DNA from: Bordetella genomosp. 9
Lineage (GTDB): Bacteria > Pseudomonadota > Gammaproteobacteria > Burkholderiales > Burkholderiaceae_B
Assembly (NCBI RefSeq): GCF_002119725.1
Contig: NZ_CP021109.1
Span: 682,001 to 746,000, forward strand
DNA: 64,000 bases
Reading direction: 5' to 3'
In this document: piece after piece, positions 16,251 to 24,786 of the stretch
Layout: each line of letters starts with the position of its first letter
How positions within the stretch are numbered: the first letter of the stretch is position 1
Program-made: the position numbers and the translations under genes
The notes under the pieces: generated by a model
Database searches by the model: none
What the model saw: only the letters and a program-made list of their open reading frames with translations
What the model was told of the DNA's origin: nothing

Positions 16251-17158
16251 GCGCCCCGCGCGTAGGCTTCATCGGGGTCGGCAGCATGGGCTGGCCGATG
16301 GCGACGCGGCTGCACCAGGCCGGGTTCGGCTTGACGGTGTTCGACGCCGCGCCGGGCCACGCCGCGCGCTTTGCGGCGGAAGTGGGCGGGCAGGCCGCGG
16401 CGGACTGCAAGGCCCTGGCTGCGCAAAGCGAAATCGTCGTCACCATGCTGCCGACCAGCGCCATCGTGGAAAGCGTTCTGCAAGGGCCACAGGGCGTCCT
16501 GGCCGGCTTGCGGCCCGGCGCCGTCATCGTGGAGATGAGCTCCGGTGTGCCCGCTCACACGCAGCGCCTGGCCCAGTCCGTTACGGAAGCGGGCGGCGAG
16601 CTCGTCGATGCGCCGGTATCCGGCGGCGTGCCGCGCGCCCGCACGGGCGAGCTCGCGATCATGTTCGGTGGAAGCGCCGCCACCCTGGAACGCGTGCGGC
16701 CCGTGCTGCAGGCGATGGGCAGCTCGGTGCTGCACACCGGCGCGGTCGGCAGCGCCCACGCCATGAAGGCGCTGAACAACCTGGTGTCGGCCGGCGGCTT
16801 TCTGATCGGCGTGGAAGCGATGCTGATCGGCCAGCAGTTCGGGCTCGACCCGGAGGTGATCGTCGATGTGCTCAACGCGTCGACCGGGATGAACAACTCC
16901 ACGCAGAAAAAATTCAAGCAATTCGTGCTGTCGCGGGCGTTCAACTCCGGCTTCGGCCTGGACCTGATGGTCAAGGACCTTGGCATCGCGCTGGGCATGG
17001 CCGGCGACACCGGCACGCCTACCCCGTTCGCCGCCTTGTGCCGCGAGATGTGGGCGGCGGCCGGCAAGTCGCTGGGCAAGGGGCAGGACCACACCGCGGT
17101 CGCGCGCCTGTGCGAACAGTTGGCAGGCGTCGAACTGAAGCCGCGCCGCGACGGCTGA
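16247..17158 (+). CDS. NAD(P)-dependent beta-hydroxyacid dehydrogenase (3-hydroxyisobutyrate dehydrogenase-like)
   Basis: This 303-residue beta-hydroxyacid dehydrogenase has the Rossmann motif GVGSMG (residues 10-15), the substrate-binding DAPVSGG (121-127) and the catalytic lysine K174 in MKALNN. It oxidises a 3-hydroxy-carboxylate to the 3-oxoacid or semialdehyde (3-hydroxyisobutyrate, tartronate semialdehyde, L-threonate type). The start overlaps the CMD stop, so the two enzymes are coupled. A terminator hairpin follows the stop, separating it partly from the Bug receptor gene. Confidence 0.87.
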   Translation: MSAPRVGFIGVGSMGWPMATRLHQAGFGLTVFDAAPGHAARFAAEVGGQAAADCKALAAQSEIVVTMLPTSAIVESVLQGPQGVLAGLRPGAVIVEMSSGVPAHTQRLAQSVTEAGGELVDAPVSGGVPRARTGELAIMFGGSAATLERVRPVLQAMGSSVLHTGAVGSAHAMKALNNLVSAGGFLIGVEAMLIGQQFGLDPEVIVDVLNASTGMNNSTQKKFKQFVLSRAFNSGFGLDLMVKDLGIALGMAGDTGTPTPFAALCREMWAAAGKSLGKGQDHTAVARLCEQLAGVELKPRRDG

Positions 17159-17167
17159 ACGAGTGCG

Positions 17168-17195
17168 CGGCGGGACATGCGCCCGCCGGCTTTTT
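17168..17195 (+). terminator. Rho-independent terminator after the dehydrogenase gene
   Basis: A perfect 7-bp stem CGGCGGG/CCCGCCG (17168-17174 with 17182-17188) with a 7-base loop is followed two bases later by five Ts. It starts 10 bp after the stop codon at 17158 and would end or attenuate transcription before the Bug gene. Confidence 0.7.
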
Positions 17196-17256
17196 CCCAT
17201 ACCAAGATTCACCCGCGAAGGTGAAGGGCGGCGACCGCCCGCCGAGGAGACAACAC

Positions 17257-18228
17257 ATGAAAACTTTCTGGATTGCCGCGATCTGCCTGGCCCTGACCGC
17301 GAGCCCCGCGCTGGCGGACGACTATCCCGCGCGCCCCATTTCCATGGTGGTGCCTTATGCGCCGGGCGGCTCCACCGACGGCCTGGCGCGCATCGTCGCC
17401 ACCGCCATGGGAAAGAACCTGGGCCAGACCGTGGTGGTCGAGAACCTGGGCGGCGGCGGCACCATGATCGGCAATCAGCGCGTGGTGCGTTCGGAGCCCG
17501 ATGGCTACACCATCACGTTCGGGAATATGGGATCGCTCGCCATCGCGCCGTCGCTGTTTCCCAAATCGAACTTCGATCCGCGCCGGGACATGGTCGGCGT
17601 CGGGCTGGTGGCCACCGTGCCGATGGTGTTGTCGGTCAGCAAGGCCAGCGGCATCACAACCCTGGGGCAGCTGCTCGAGCGCCTGCGCGCCAAGCCGAAT
17701 TCCGTGAACTTCGGCAACGCCGGCTCCGGTTCCACCAGCCATATCGCGGCGGTGAATTTCCTGTACGTCACCCATACCCAGGCGATGCAGGTGCCTTACC
17801 GGGGCGCGGGCCCCGCCATCGCGGACCTGATGGCGGGAACCGTGGATGCGGTGATCGACCAGACGGTGACCATGATTCCGCTGCATACCTCGGGCAGGGT
17901 GCGCGCGCTGGCAGTGGCTTCGCAAAGCCGGCTGCAGCAGTTCCCCGACGTGCCGACGTTCGCGGAAGCCGGCGTGCCGGCCTTCGACCTGAGCGTGTGG
18001 AACGGCATCGCGGCGCCGGCCGGCACCCCGCCCGCCGTCGTGGCGCGCCTGGAGAAGGCGCTGAATGCCGCGCTGGACGATCCGGAAGTGCGGAAATCCC
18101 TGGACGGTCTGGCGGCCTTGCCGCCTGCCGCGGATCAACGCGGCTCGGCCGCGTTCCAGGCGCTGATCGCCCGCGACGTGCCGCGGTTCAAGAAGCTGAT
18201 CGACGAGGCGGGCGTGACGGTGAACTGA
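17257..18228 (+). CDS. Bug/TctC-family tripartite tricarboxylate transporter receptor
   Basis: This 323-residue periplasmic solute receptor has a signal peptide of about 21 residues (cleavage near SPALA-DD). The Bug hallmarks are YPARPISMVVPYAPGGSTD at the start of the mature chain and VPYRGAGPAIADLMAGTVD in the second lobe. The ATG at 17257 follows a GAGGAG site. No TctA/TctB pair is adjacent, so it is one of the many orphan Bug proteins of this lineage, which may feed a distant permease or act as a sensor. Bug proteins bind small carboxylates; the ligand is not readable. Confidence 0.9.
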   Translation: MKTFWIAAICLALTASPALADDYPARPISMVVPYAPGGSTDGLARIVATAMGKNLGQTVVVENLGGGGTMIGNQRVVRSEPDGYTITFGNMGSLAIAPSLFPKSNFDPRRDMVGVGLVATVPMVLSVSKASGITTLGQLLERLRAKPNSVNFGNAGSGSTSHIAAVNFLYVTHTQAMQVPYRGAGPAIADLMAGTVDAVIDQTVTMIPLHTSGRVRALAVASQSRLQQFPDVPTFAEAGVPAFDLSVWNGIAAPAGTPPAVVARLEKALNAALDDPEVRKSLDGLAALPPAADQRGSAAFQALIARDVPRFKKLIDEAGVTVN

Positions 18229-18243
18229 CGGGCGGCCGGGGCG

Positions 18244-19293
18244 TCAGGCGCCCAAGGTCGAGATGTCCATCACGAAGCGGTACTTGACGTCGCCCTTCAG
18301 CATGCGCTCGTAGGCCTCGTTGATCTCGCCGGCGCGGATCATCTCGATATCCGCGACGATTCCGTGCTCGGCGCAGAAGTCCAGCATCTCCTGGGTTTCC
18401 GGAATGCCGCCGATCATGGACCCTGCGATCGAACGCCGCTTCGTGATCAGGTTGAACACGTTGGGCGAGGGATGCGGCGTCGCAGGGGCGCCAACCAGGG
18501 TCATGGTGCCGTCGCGCTTGAGCAGCGCCAGGAAGGCATCCAGATCGTGCGGCATCGCCACGGTGTTCAGGATCAGGTCGAAGCTTTTGGCGTGCGCGGC
18601 CATTTCCTGGGCATTCCGGGAAACGACCACTTCGTCCGCCCCGAGCGCCGTTGCCGCTTCGCGCTTGGATTCGGAAGTCGTGAAGGCGACGACGTGCGCG
18701 CCCATCGCATGCGCCAGCTTGATGCCCATGTGGCCCAGGCCGCCGATGCCCACGACACCGACCTTCTTGCCGGGTCCCGCGTTCCAGTGCCGCAGCGGGG
18801 AGTAGGTCGTGATGCCCGCGCACAGCAAGGGCGCGACCGCGGCGAGCTGGGCTTCCGGGTGGCGCACGCGCAGAACGTAGCGCTCATGAACGACGATCTG
18901 CTGCGAGTAGCCGCCCAGCGTATGGCCGGGCTCGTCGGGCGTCGGCGAGTTGTAGGTGCCGATCATGCCGTCACAATAGTTCTCGAGTCCTTCCTCGCAT
19001 TCGTGGCAGTGCTGGCAGCTATCGACGATGCAGCCGACGCCGACCAGGTCGCCGACGCGGTAACGGGACACGTGGGCGCCCACCGCGGCGACGCGGCCGA
19101 CGATTTCGTGGCCCGGAACGCAGGGGAACAGCGTGCCGGCCCATTCGGCGCGGACTTGATGAATGTCGGAATGGCAGACGCCGCAATACGCGATGGCGAT
19201 CTGGACATCGTGCGGACCGGGTTCGCGGCGGGTGATGCGCAGGGGCTCCAGGGGCTTGTCGCCCGCATGGGCGCCGTAGGCGTGGACTAGCAT
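18244..19293 (-). CDS. NADP-dependent zinc alcohol dehydrogenase (YahK/cinnamyl alcohol dehydrogenase-like)
   Basis: This 349-residue medium-chain dehydrogenase has full zinc sites: the catalytic-zinc segments CGVCHSDIH and PGHEIVG, and the structural-zinc cysteine cluster at CQHCHECEEGLENYC. The NADP-binding motif is GIGGLGHMGIKLA. It reduces aldehydes (or oxidises alcohols) of broad range, as YahK and CAD-like enzymes do. A GGAGA ribosome site precedes the ATG at 19293. It diverges from an AraC regulator, an arrangement like E. coli yqhC/yqhD, so aldehyde-responsive control by that AraC protein is a reasonable guess. Confidence 0.9.
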   Translation of the reverse strand: MLVHAYGAHAGDKPLEPLRITRREPGPHDVQIAIAYCGVCHSDIHQVRAEWAGTLFPCVPGHEIVGRVAAVGAHVSRYRVGDLVGVGCIVDSCQHCHECEEGLENYCDGMIGTYNSPTPDEPGHTLGGYSQQIVVHERYVLRVRHPEAQLAAVAPLLCAGITTYSPLRHWNAGPGKKVGVVGIGGLGHMGIKLAHAMGAHVVAFTTSESKREAATALGADEVVVSRNAQEMAAHAKSFDLILNTVAMPHDLDAFLALLKRDGTMTLVGAPATPHPSPNVFNLITKRRSIAGSMIGGIPETQEMLDFCAEHGIVADIEMIRAGEINEAYERMLKGDVKYRFVMDISTLGA

Positions 19294-19543
19294 TGAATCT
19301 CCTATTGCAAGGGGGAGCGGACGCGGGCGCGGATGCGCGGCGCCGGCTTCCCCCGTAAACCAGGATGTTCATTTTCCGGGTCGGACCAGGGCGGCGGTAG
19401 CGCGATCCGCTCATTTTCTTGCACGATCCTATGTGATCGGCCAAATATCGGCCCGCCGCGGCCGTCGTTTCAGTAAAGTGTCAACCGGCAGGCAGCAGGC
19501 CTGCATCGCCGCTCCGTAGCCACCTCACCGCGAATCCGCCCGC

Positions 19544-20482
19544 ATGAAATCGCAAAGCATCCCGCAAGGCGGGCCAACCGAAGAACCGATGGCCCGCATC
19601 ATCGCCAAATGGGCCGGCGAACCCGGCGATCATGGGACTCCCATCGGCGCGCTCAGCTTCTTCCGCCGCGAGGCGCCTTCTCCTCCGTGCATCTGCATGA
19701 TCGAGCCCAGCATCGTGCTGGTGGTGCAGGGGACCAAGCAGATGGTGGTCGGCGGCCAGGCCTATCCCTACGATGCATCGCACTTCCTGATCACCTCGCT
19801 CGATATCGCGGGCAACTCGGCGGTTATCGACGCCAGCGCGCGGCGGCCCTGCCTGGGCCTGACCTTGAAACTGGACCTGCGGACGATCACGGAGCTGATC
19901 GCGCAGGGCGGCCTGCCGCCGCCGCGCGAGCGTGCCGCCGCAAGCAGCGTGGGAATCGGAACCGTCACACCCGCCATCCTGGAGCCATTCAGGCGCCTGC
20001 TCGGTTTGCTGGAAGAGCCGGAAGCCATTCCCGTTCTCGCGCCGCTCATCCAGCGCGAGATCCACTTCCGCCTGCTGATGAGCGGCCAGGCCTCGCGCCT
20101 GCGGCAGATCGCTTCCGTGGACAGCCAGGGGCATCGCATCGCCAAGGCGATCGAATGGCTCAAGATCCATTACGCCTTGCCGCTGCGCATCGAAGAGCTG
20201 GCCGCCCGCGTGCAAATGAGCGCGCCGACGTTTCATCATCATTTCCGCCAACTGACGGCGATGAGCCCATTGCAGTACCAGAAATGGCTGCGCCTGAACG
20301 AGGCGAAGCGGCTGATGCTGAACGAACACCTGGACGCCGCCAGCGCCGCGTTCCGCGTTGGCTACGAAAGCCCGTCGCAGTTCAGCCGGGAGTACCGGCG
20401 CCTGTTCGGGGCGCCTCCCAAGCGCGACATCGCGACGCTGCGCGCGCAGGCGGATGGGGCCGCCGCCGGCCTTGCCCTATGA
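19544..20482 (+). CDS. AraC-family regulator with AraC_N (YqhC-like) domain
   Basis: This 312-residue regulator has an N-terminal effector domain of the PF06719 type (residues about 30-180) with an IEPSIVLVVQGTKQ segment. A C-terminal double HTH domain occupies about residues 200-300, including SPLQYQKWLRLNEAKRL. A shorter start at 19589 (MARII) would also preserve all domains. It diverges from the zinc alcohol dehydrogenase across 250 bp. That gap contains CGATC-N6-GATCG at 19424-19439, but no clear promoter was assigned. Likely target is the dehydrogenase gene. Confidence 0.88.
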   Translation: MKSQSIPQGGPTEEPMARIIAKWAGEPGDHGTPIGALSFFRREAPSPPCICMIEPSIVLVVQGTKQMVVGGQAYPYDASHFLITSLDIAGNSAVIDASARRPCLGLTLKLDLRTITELIAQGGLPPPRERAAASSVGIGTVTPAILEPFRRLLGLLEEPEAIPVLAPLIQREIHFRLLMSGQASRLRQIASVDSQGHRIAKAIEWLKIHYALPLRIEELAARVQMSAPTFHHHFRQLTAMSPLQYQKWLRLNEAKRLMLNEHLDAASAAFRVGYESPSQFSREYRRLFGAPPKRDIATLRAQADGAAAGLAL

Positions 20483-20530
20483 TTGCACCCAAACAAGCCC
20501 GTCCGGGCGCAGATCATAGGAGACAAAGGT

Positions 20531-21430
20531 TTGCCGGCCGCCGACACCCCGTCCACCCCGGAACCGTTCCCGACCTTCGAGACTTCCGACTTCTCGGGGG
20601 CCGGCACGTTCTACTTCGACCTGGTGCGCCTGCAGGATCGCGATGACATTCCGCGCGGTTTCCTGCATCGCCACAAGTACTACCACCTGCTGTGGATGAC
20701 GCAGGCGAGCGGCACGCATCTGCTGGACTTCGAGCAGTTCGAGGTGCGCGATCATTCGGTGTTCTTCCTGTCCCCGGGACAGGTGCATGCCTGGACGTCG
20801 TCGGTGCCGCCGCGCGGCTACGTGCTGAATATCAGCACGGAGTTCTTCGCCAAAATGTTCCCGCGCGCGGACGACATCGCCAGGTTCCCGTTCTTTCACC
20901 TGACTCGCGGAACGCCGGTCATCTATCTGTCGCCCGAGCAGCATGACGGCATGCTGCCGCTGCTGCAGCAAATGGAGCGCGAGACCATGGAGCGGGGCAT
21001 GGGATGCTTCGATGTGGTGCGCTCCTACCTGCTGATCCTGCTGACGCAGCTGCGCCGCCTGTACCGCGAGGAAGATGCCGGCGAGGGCGCAGGGCCCAGC
21101 TTTTCCCTGACGCGGCGGCTGGGACTCCTGATCGAGGAACATTACCTGACCTTCGGCGCGATCCGGCAGTATGCCGAGGCTTTGTGCGTCAGCGAGCGCC
21201 AGCTGAACGAAGCCGTCAAGCGCACGCTCGGCCGCACCGTGAGCCAGCTGGTGCAGGAACGCATCGCGCTGGAGGCCAAACGCCTGTTGAGCAATACGGG
21301 CAAGGGAATCGCGGAAATCGCCTTCCAATTGAACTTCGAGGATCCCGCGTATTTCGCCCGCTTCTTCAAGAAGCACAGCGGCTGCACGCCGGGCGAGTTC
21401 CGCCGCCGCTATTGCCGGCCCATAGACTGA
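20531..21430 (+). CDS. AraC-family transcriptional regulator, probable TTG start
   Basis: This regulator of about 299 residues has an N-terminal cupin-like sensing domain (segments FLHRHKYYHLLWMTQ and FFLSPGQVHAW) and a C-terminal AraC HTH domain ending with DPAYFARFFKKHSGCTPGEFRRRY. The open frame begins immediately after the previous stop at 20483. The TTG at 20531 has an AGGAGA site seven bases upstream, whereas the TTG at 20483 has none, so 20531 is chosen. No in-frame ATG lies before the conserved domain. It precedes the TPP enzyme, Bug, NIPSNAP and SDR genes and probably controls them. Confidence 0.83.
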   Translation: MPAADTPSTPEPFPTFETSDFSGAGTFYFDLVRLQDRDDIPRGFLHRHKYYHLLWMTQASGTHLLDFEQFEVRDHSVFFLSPGQVHAWTSSVPPRGYVLNISTEFFAKMFPRADDIARFPFFHLTRGTPVIYLSPEQHDGMLPLLQQMERETMERGMGCFDVVRSYLLILLTQLRRLYREEDAGEGAGPSFSLTRRLGLLIEEHYLTFGAIRQYAEALCVSERQLNEAVKRTLGRTVSQLVQERIALEAKRLLSNTGKGIAEIAFQLNFEDPAYFARFFKKHSGCTPGEFRRRYCRPID

Positions 21431-21540
21431 GCGAGCCGCCCGGCGCAAAAAAGTCCAACACAAACGCCGATCTGTCCTAACGCCTCCGGTCCCCGGATGC
21501 GTACAGTTCGTCGGACCCGCAACAGCCGCCATGCGGCGCG

Positions 21541-23238
21541 ATGGATTCGATGAACGACACTCCCAAATTGATGACGGGCGGAAGGCTCGTGGTGCAGGCG
21601 CTGTTGGAGCAGGGCGTGGACACCGTCTTCTGCGTGCCGGGCGAAAGCTATCTGGACGTGCTGGACGGACTGTACGCCGAGCAGGCGCGCGTGCGCGTGG
21701 TGACGTGCCGGCACGAAGGCGCGGCCGCCTTCATGGCCGAGGCGCATGGCAAGCTGACCGGCCGGCCCGGCGTGTGCATGGTCACGCGCGGCCCCGGCGC
21801 GACGAACGCCAGCATCGGGGTGCACACCGCCTTTCAGGACTCCACGCCCATGATTCTTCTGGTGGGGCAGGTGGGCGGCGATATGGTCGAGCGCGACGCG
21901 TTCCAGGAAATCGACTATCGCCGGATGTTCGGCCCCTTCACCAAATGGGTGGCGCAGATCGATAGCGCCGACCGCGTGACGGAATACATGAATCGCGCGT
22001 TCACGGTCGCCATGTCGGGCCGGCCCGGCCCGGTGGTGCTGGCGCTGCCGGAAGACATGCTCACGCAATCGGCCTTTCCCGCGCCCCCAACGGGCCCGGT
22101 GCGGGTCCCGCGCGCGTGGCCCGCCCCTGCGGCGCTGCAAGACATGCAAGCCATGCTTTCGCGGGCCAGCCGGCCGCTGATGGTCGTGGGCGGCTCGGGG
22201 TGGACCGCCAAGGGCCTGGAACATCTGAACCGCTACGCCGCCCTGAACGGGTTGCCGGTGGCGTGCTCATTCCGGCGGCAGGATCTTTTCGACAACCGGC
22301 ATGCGCAGTACGCCGGCGAGGTGGGCATCGGGATCAACCCGGAGCTGGCCCAGGCCGTGCGCGACGCCGACCTGATCCTGGCGGTGGGCGCCCGGCTCGG
22401 CGAGATGGCCACCAGCGGCTATACGCTGCTGCAGTCGCCGGTGCCCCGGCAAAACCTGGTCCACGTATTGAACGGGGCCGAGGAGCTGGGACGGGTGTAT
22501 CAGCCGGCGCTGGCGATACAGGCAGACCTGAACGCCTTCGCCGAAAGCGCCGCGGCGCTGGCGCCGGTGGACGGCGGCGGGTGGCGCGGCTGGCTGACGA
22601 GCCTGCGGGAGAACTATCTTCGCTATACCGAACCGCCCGCCCCGCGCGGCCGGCTCGATCCTGCCGCCGTCATCGTCGCGTTGCGTGACCGCCTGGACGC
22701 CCGCGCGATCCTGACGAACGGGGCCGGCAACTACAGCGCCTGGGCGCACCGCTACTACCGCCACAGCCATCCGAATACGCAACTGGCGCCGACCAGCGGG
22801 GCGATGGGATACGGCGTGCCGGCCGCGATCGCGGCCAAGTTGCGCCACCCCGACCGCCAGGTGGTCTGCCTGGCGGGAGACGGCTGCTTCCTGATGACGT
22901 CCCAGGAGCTGGCCACCGTGCGCCAGCAGCGCCTGGCCATCGTCTTCATCGTCTTCAACAACGGCATGTACGGCACGATCAGAATGCATCAGGAAATGCA
23001 TTACCCCGGCCGTCCCGTCGCCACCGACCTGTCGAATCCGGATTTCGTCGCCTATGCGCAGTCCTTCGGCATGGGCGCGGAGCGGGTAGAGCGCGATGCC
23101 GACTTCGGCCCGGCGTTGACACGTGCCCTGGCCAGCGGGTCCGCGTATTTGATCGAGCTGGCGCTGGATCCGGAGCTGCTTACGCCGCGCGCCACGCTGA
23201 GCGGATTGCGCGAGCGGGCGCGGCAGGCGACGGCGTAG
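21541..23238 (+). CDS. Thiamine pyrophosphate-dependent enzyme (acetolactate synthase-like)
   Basis: This 565-residue three-domain TPP enzyme has an N-terminal pyrimidine-binding domain with the conserved glutamate in CRHEGAA (near residue 60), a central Rossmann-like domain, and a C-terminal PP domain with GDGCFLMTSQEL and the downstream NN that coordinates magnesium. It resembles acetolactate synthase, benzoylformate decarboxylase and related 2-oxoacid decarboxylases. The absence of a regulatory subunit gene argues against the biosynthetic enzyme. MNDT at 21550 is an alternative start. Its neighbours suggest breakdown of a 2-oxoacid or oxalyl-type substrate, which is inference. Confidence 0.86.
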   Translation: MDSMNDTPKLMTGGRLVVQALLEQGVDTVFCVPGESYLDVLDGLYAEQARVRVVTCRHEGAAAFMAEAHGKLTGRPGVCMVTRGPGATNASIGVHTAFQDSTPMILLVGQVGGDMVERDAFQEIDYRRMFGPFTKWVAQIDSADRVTEYMNRAFTVAMSGRPGPVVLALPEDMLTQSAFPAPPTGPVRVPRAWPAPAALQDMQAMLSRASRPLMVVGGSGWTAKGLEHLNRYAALNGLPVACSFRRQDLFDNRHAQYAGEVGIGINPELAQAVRDADLILAVGARLGEMATSGYTLLQSPVPRQNLVHVLNGAEELGRVYQPALAIQADLNAFAESAAALAPVDGGGWRGWLTSLRENYLRYTEPPAPRGRLDPAAVIVALRDRLDARAILTNGAGNYSAWAHRYYRHSHPNTQLAPTSGAMGYGVPAAIAAKLRHPDRQVVCLAGDGCFLMTSQELATVRQQRLAIVFIVFNNGMYGTIRMHQEMHYPGRPVATDLSNPDFVAYAQSFGMGAERVERDADFGPALTRALASGSAYLIELALDPELLTPRATLSGLRERARQATA

Positions 23239-23297
23239 GCGGCAGCGCCGCCCGCCCGACAGCCAATTTCATAACAACGACGACAAGCGAGACAACC

Positions 23298-24272
23298 ATG
23301 AAAAACATCCTGAGGCCTTTCCTGCGCCTTTGCCTGGGCGCCGCCCTTGCCGCCGGCGCGGCGGCAGCCCAAGCCGACTTTCCCGATCGCCCGCTGCGCG
23401 TCATCGTGCCGTTCGCGCCGGGCGGCGCGACGGACGTGATCGCCCGCACCGTGGCGCAGGCGATGTCCACGCGCCTGGGCCAACCGGTTGTCGTGGAAAA
23501 CAAGGCCGGCGCCAACGGCAATATCGGCGCCGTGATGGCGGCGCGCGCCACCCCGGACGGCTACACCCTGCTGATGGCGACGTCCAGCCACGCCATCAAT
23601 GCCACGTTGTATCCCAAGCTCGATTACAGCCTGACAAACGATTTCGCGGCGCTGTCCAATCTTGCATCGGTGCCGCTGCTGCTGGTCGTCAACCCGCAGG
23701 TCCCCGTGAAAACGGCAGCCGAACTGGCCGCCTATGCGCGCGCCAACGGCAACCGCATCAACTACGCGTCCGGGGGCACCGGCACGGCCGCGCACCTGGC
23801 GGGGGCGCAGTTCAATTCGCTGGCTGGCGCGCAGATGGCGCATGTGCCTTACAAGGGCGGCGCCCAGGCCTTGAACGACCTGATGGGCGGCCAGGTGCAG
23901 ATCATGTTCGCCAACCTGCCCGAGGTGTTGTCGCAGGTGCAGGCCGGCCGCCTGAAGCCGCTGGCCGTCACCGGAGACAAACGTCATCCCGCCTTGCCGG
24001 ACGTGCCCGCCTTCGCCGAGACGCCGTTTCCGCAGATGACCGCACGCTCGTGGTTCGGCCTGTTCGCCCCGGCCGCAACGCCGGCTCCTGTGATCGGGAA
24101 ACTCTCGGCGGCCATCACGCAAAGCGTGGCCGACCCCGCGGTGCGCGACAAGCTGCTTGCGCTGGGCGCGGACCCCATCGGCGACGATCATGCGGCTTTC
24201 CAGAATTACGTGAACCAGGACGTCGCCCGCTGGAGCGCCCTGGTCAAGCAGTCCGGCGCCACGGCGGAGTGA
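23298..24272 (+). CDS. Bug/TctC-family tripartite tricarboxylate transporter receptor
   Basis: This 324-residue periplasmic receptor has a signal peptide cleaving near AAAQA (residue about 28). The Bug motifs are FPDRPLRVIVPFAPGGATD and VPYKGGAQALNDLMGGQV, and the mature lobe pattern (AGANGNIGA) is typical. No TctAB genes are nearby. It follows the TPP enzyme by 59 bp and precedes a hairpin terminator, suggesting that receptor and enzyme share a transcript and a substrate. Confidence 0.9.
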   Translation: MKNILRPFLRLCLGAALAAGAAAAQADFPDRPLRVIVPFAPGGATDVIARTVAQAMSTRLGQPVVVENKAGANGNIGAVMAARATPDGYTLLMATSSHAINATLYPKLDYSLTNDFAALSNLASVPLLLVVNPQVPVKTAAELAAYARANGNRINYASGGTGTAAHLAGAQFNSLAGAQMAHVPYKGGAQALNDLMGGQVQIMFANLPEVLSQVQAGRLKPLAVTGDKRHPALPDVPAFAETPFPQMTARSWFGLFAPAATPAPVIGKLSAAITQSVADPAVRDKLLALGADPIGDDHAAFQNYVNQDVARWSALVKQSGATAE

Positions 24273-24279
24273 TCCCTTT

Positions 24280-24300
24280 GACGGAAGCGCCGCTTCCGTC
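24280..24300 (+). terminator. Hairpin terminator after the Bug gene
   Basis: A perfect 9-bp stem GACGGAAGC/GCTTCCGTC with a 3-base loop begins 7 bp after the Bug stop codon at 24272. The following tract (CCTTGTTGG) is only moderately T-rich, so termination may be partial. Confidence 0.55.
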
Positions 24301-24402
24301 CCTTGTTGGCAGCCAAGACCGCGAGCAGCGCCATGGCAAGCCGCCCTGGCAGGGCCTGGCCCTGTCTGCCGTTTTTCCTGTTTCATCGAAGAGGCAACCG
24401 AC

Positions 24403-24720
24403 ATGCTTTACGACGTTCGCACCTATACCTGCCGCGCCGGCACCATCAGAAAGCACCTCGCGCTTTATGCCGAACACGGCTACGAGGTGCAAAGCCGGCA
24501 TCTGGGCAAACCGCTGGTGTACCTGCAGACGGAAACCGGCAACGTGAACAGCTATATGCACATCTGGGCCTATCGCGACGCCGCCGATCGCGAGGCGCGC
24601 CGCCAGGCGCTGCAAAAGGATCCCGCCTGGGCGGCGTATCTGGCCAAGAGCGCCGAAGCCGGCTACCTGATCAGCCAGGAGAACCGGCTGATGACGCCCA
24701 CCGCGTTCTTCCAGCCCTGA
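24403..24720 (+). CDS. NIPSNAP-family protein
   Basis: This 105-residue small dimeric alpha/beta-barrel (ferredoxin-like) protein begins with YDVRTYTCRAGTI and ends with ENRLMTPTAFF, the usual borders of a bacterial NIPSNAP domain. No catalytic residues are established for this family; members often accompany catabolic operons next to SDRs and Bug receptors. It is preceded by a terminator-like hairpin and followed by the SDR gene 66 bp later. Confidence 0.85.
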   Translation: MLYDVRTYTCRAGTIRKHLALYAEHGYEVQSRHLGKPLVYLQTETGNVNSYMHIWAYRDAADREARRQALQKDPAWAAYLAKSAEAGYLISQENRLMTPTAFFQP

Positions 24721-24786
24721 TCCGCGCCGTCGGGCGCAGGCCGCCGCCGGTATCATCGGCATGCTTCCTGGACTCATGGAGTTTGC

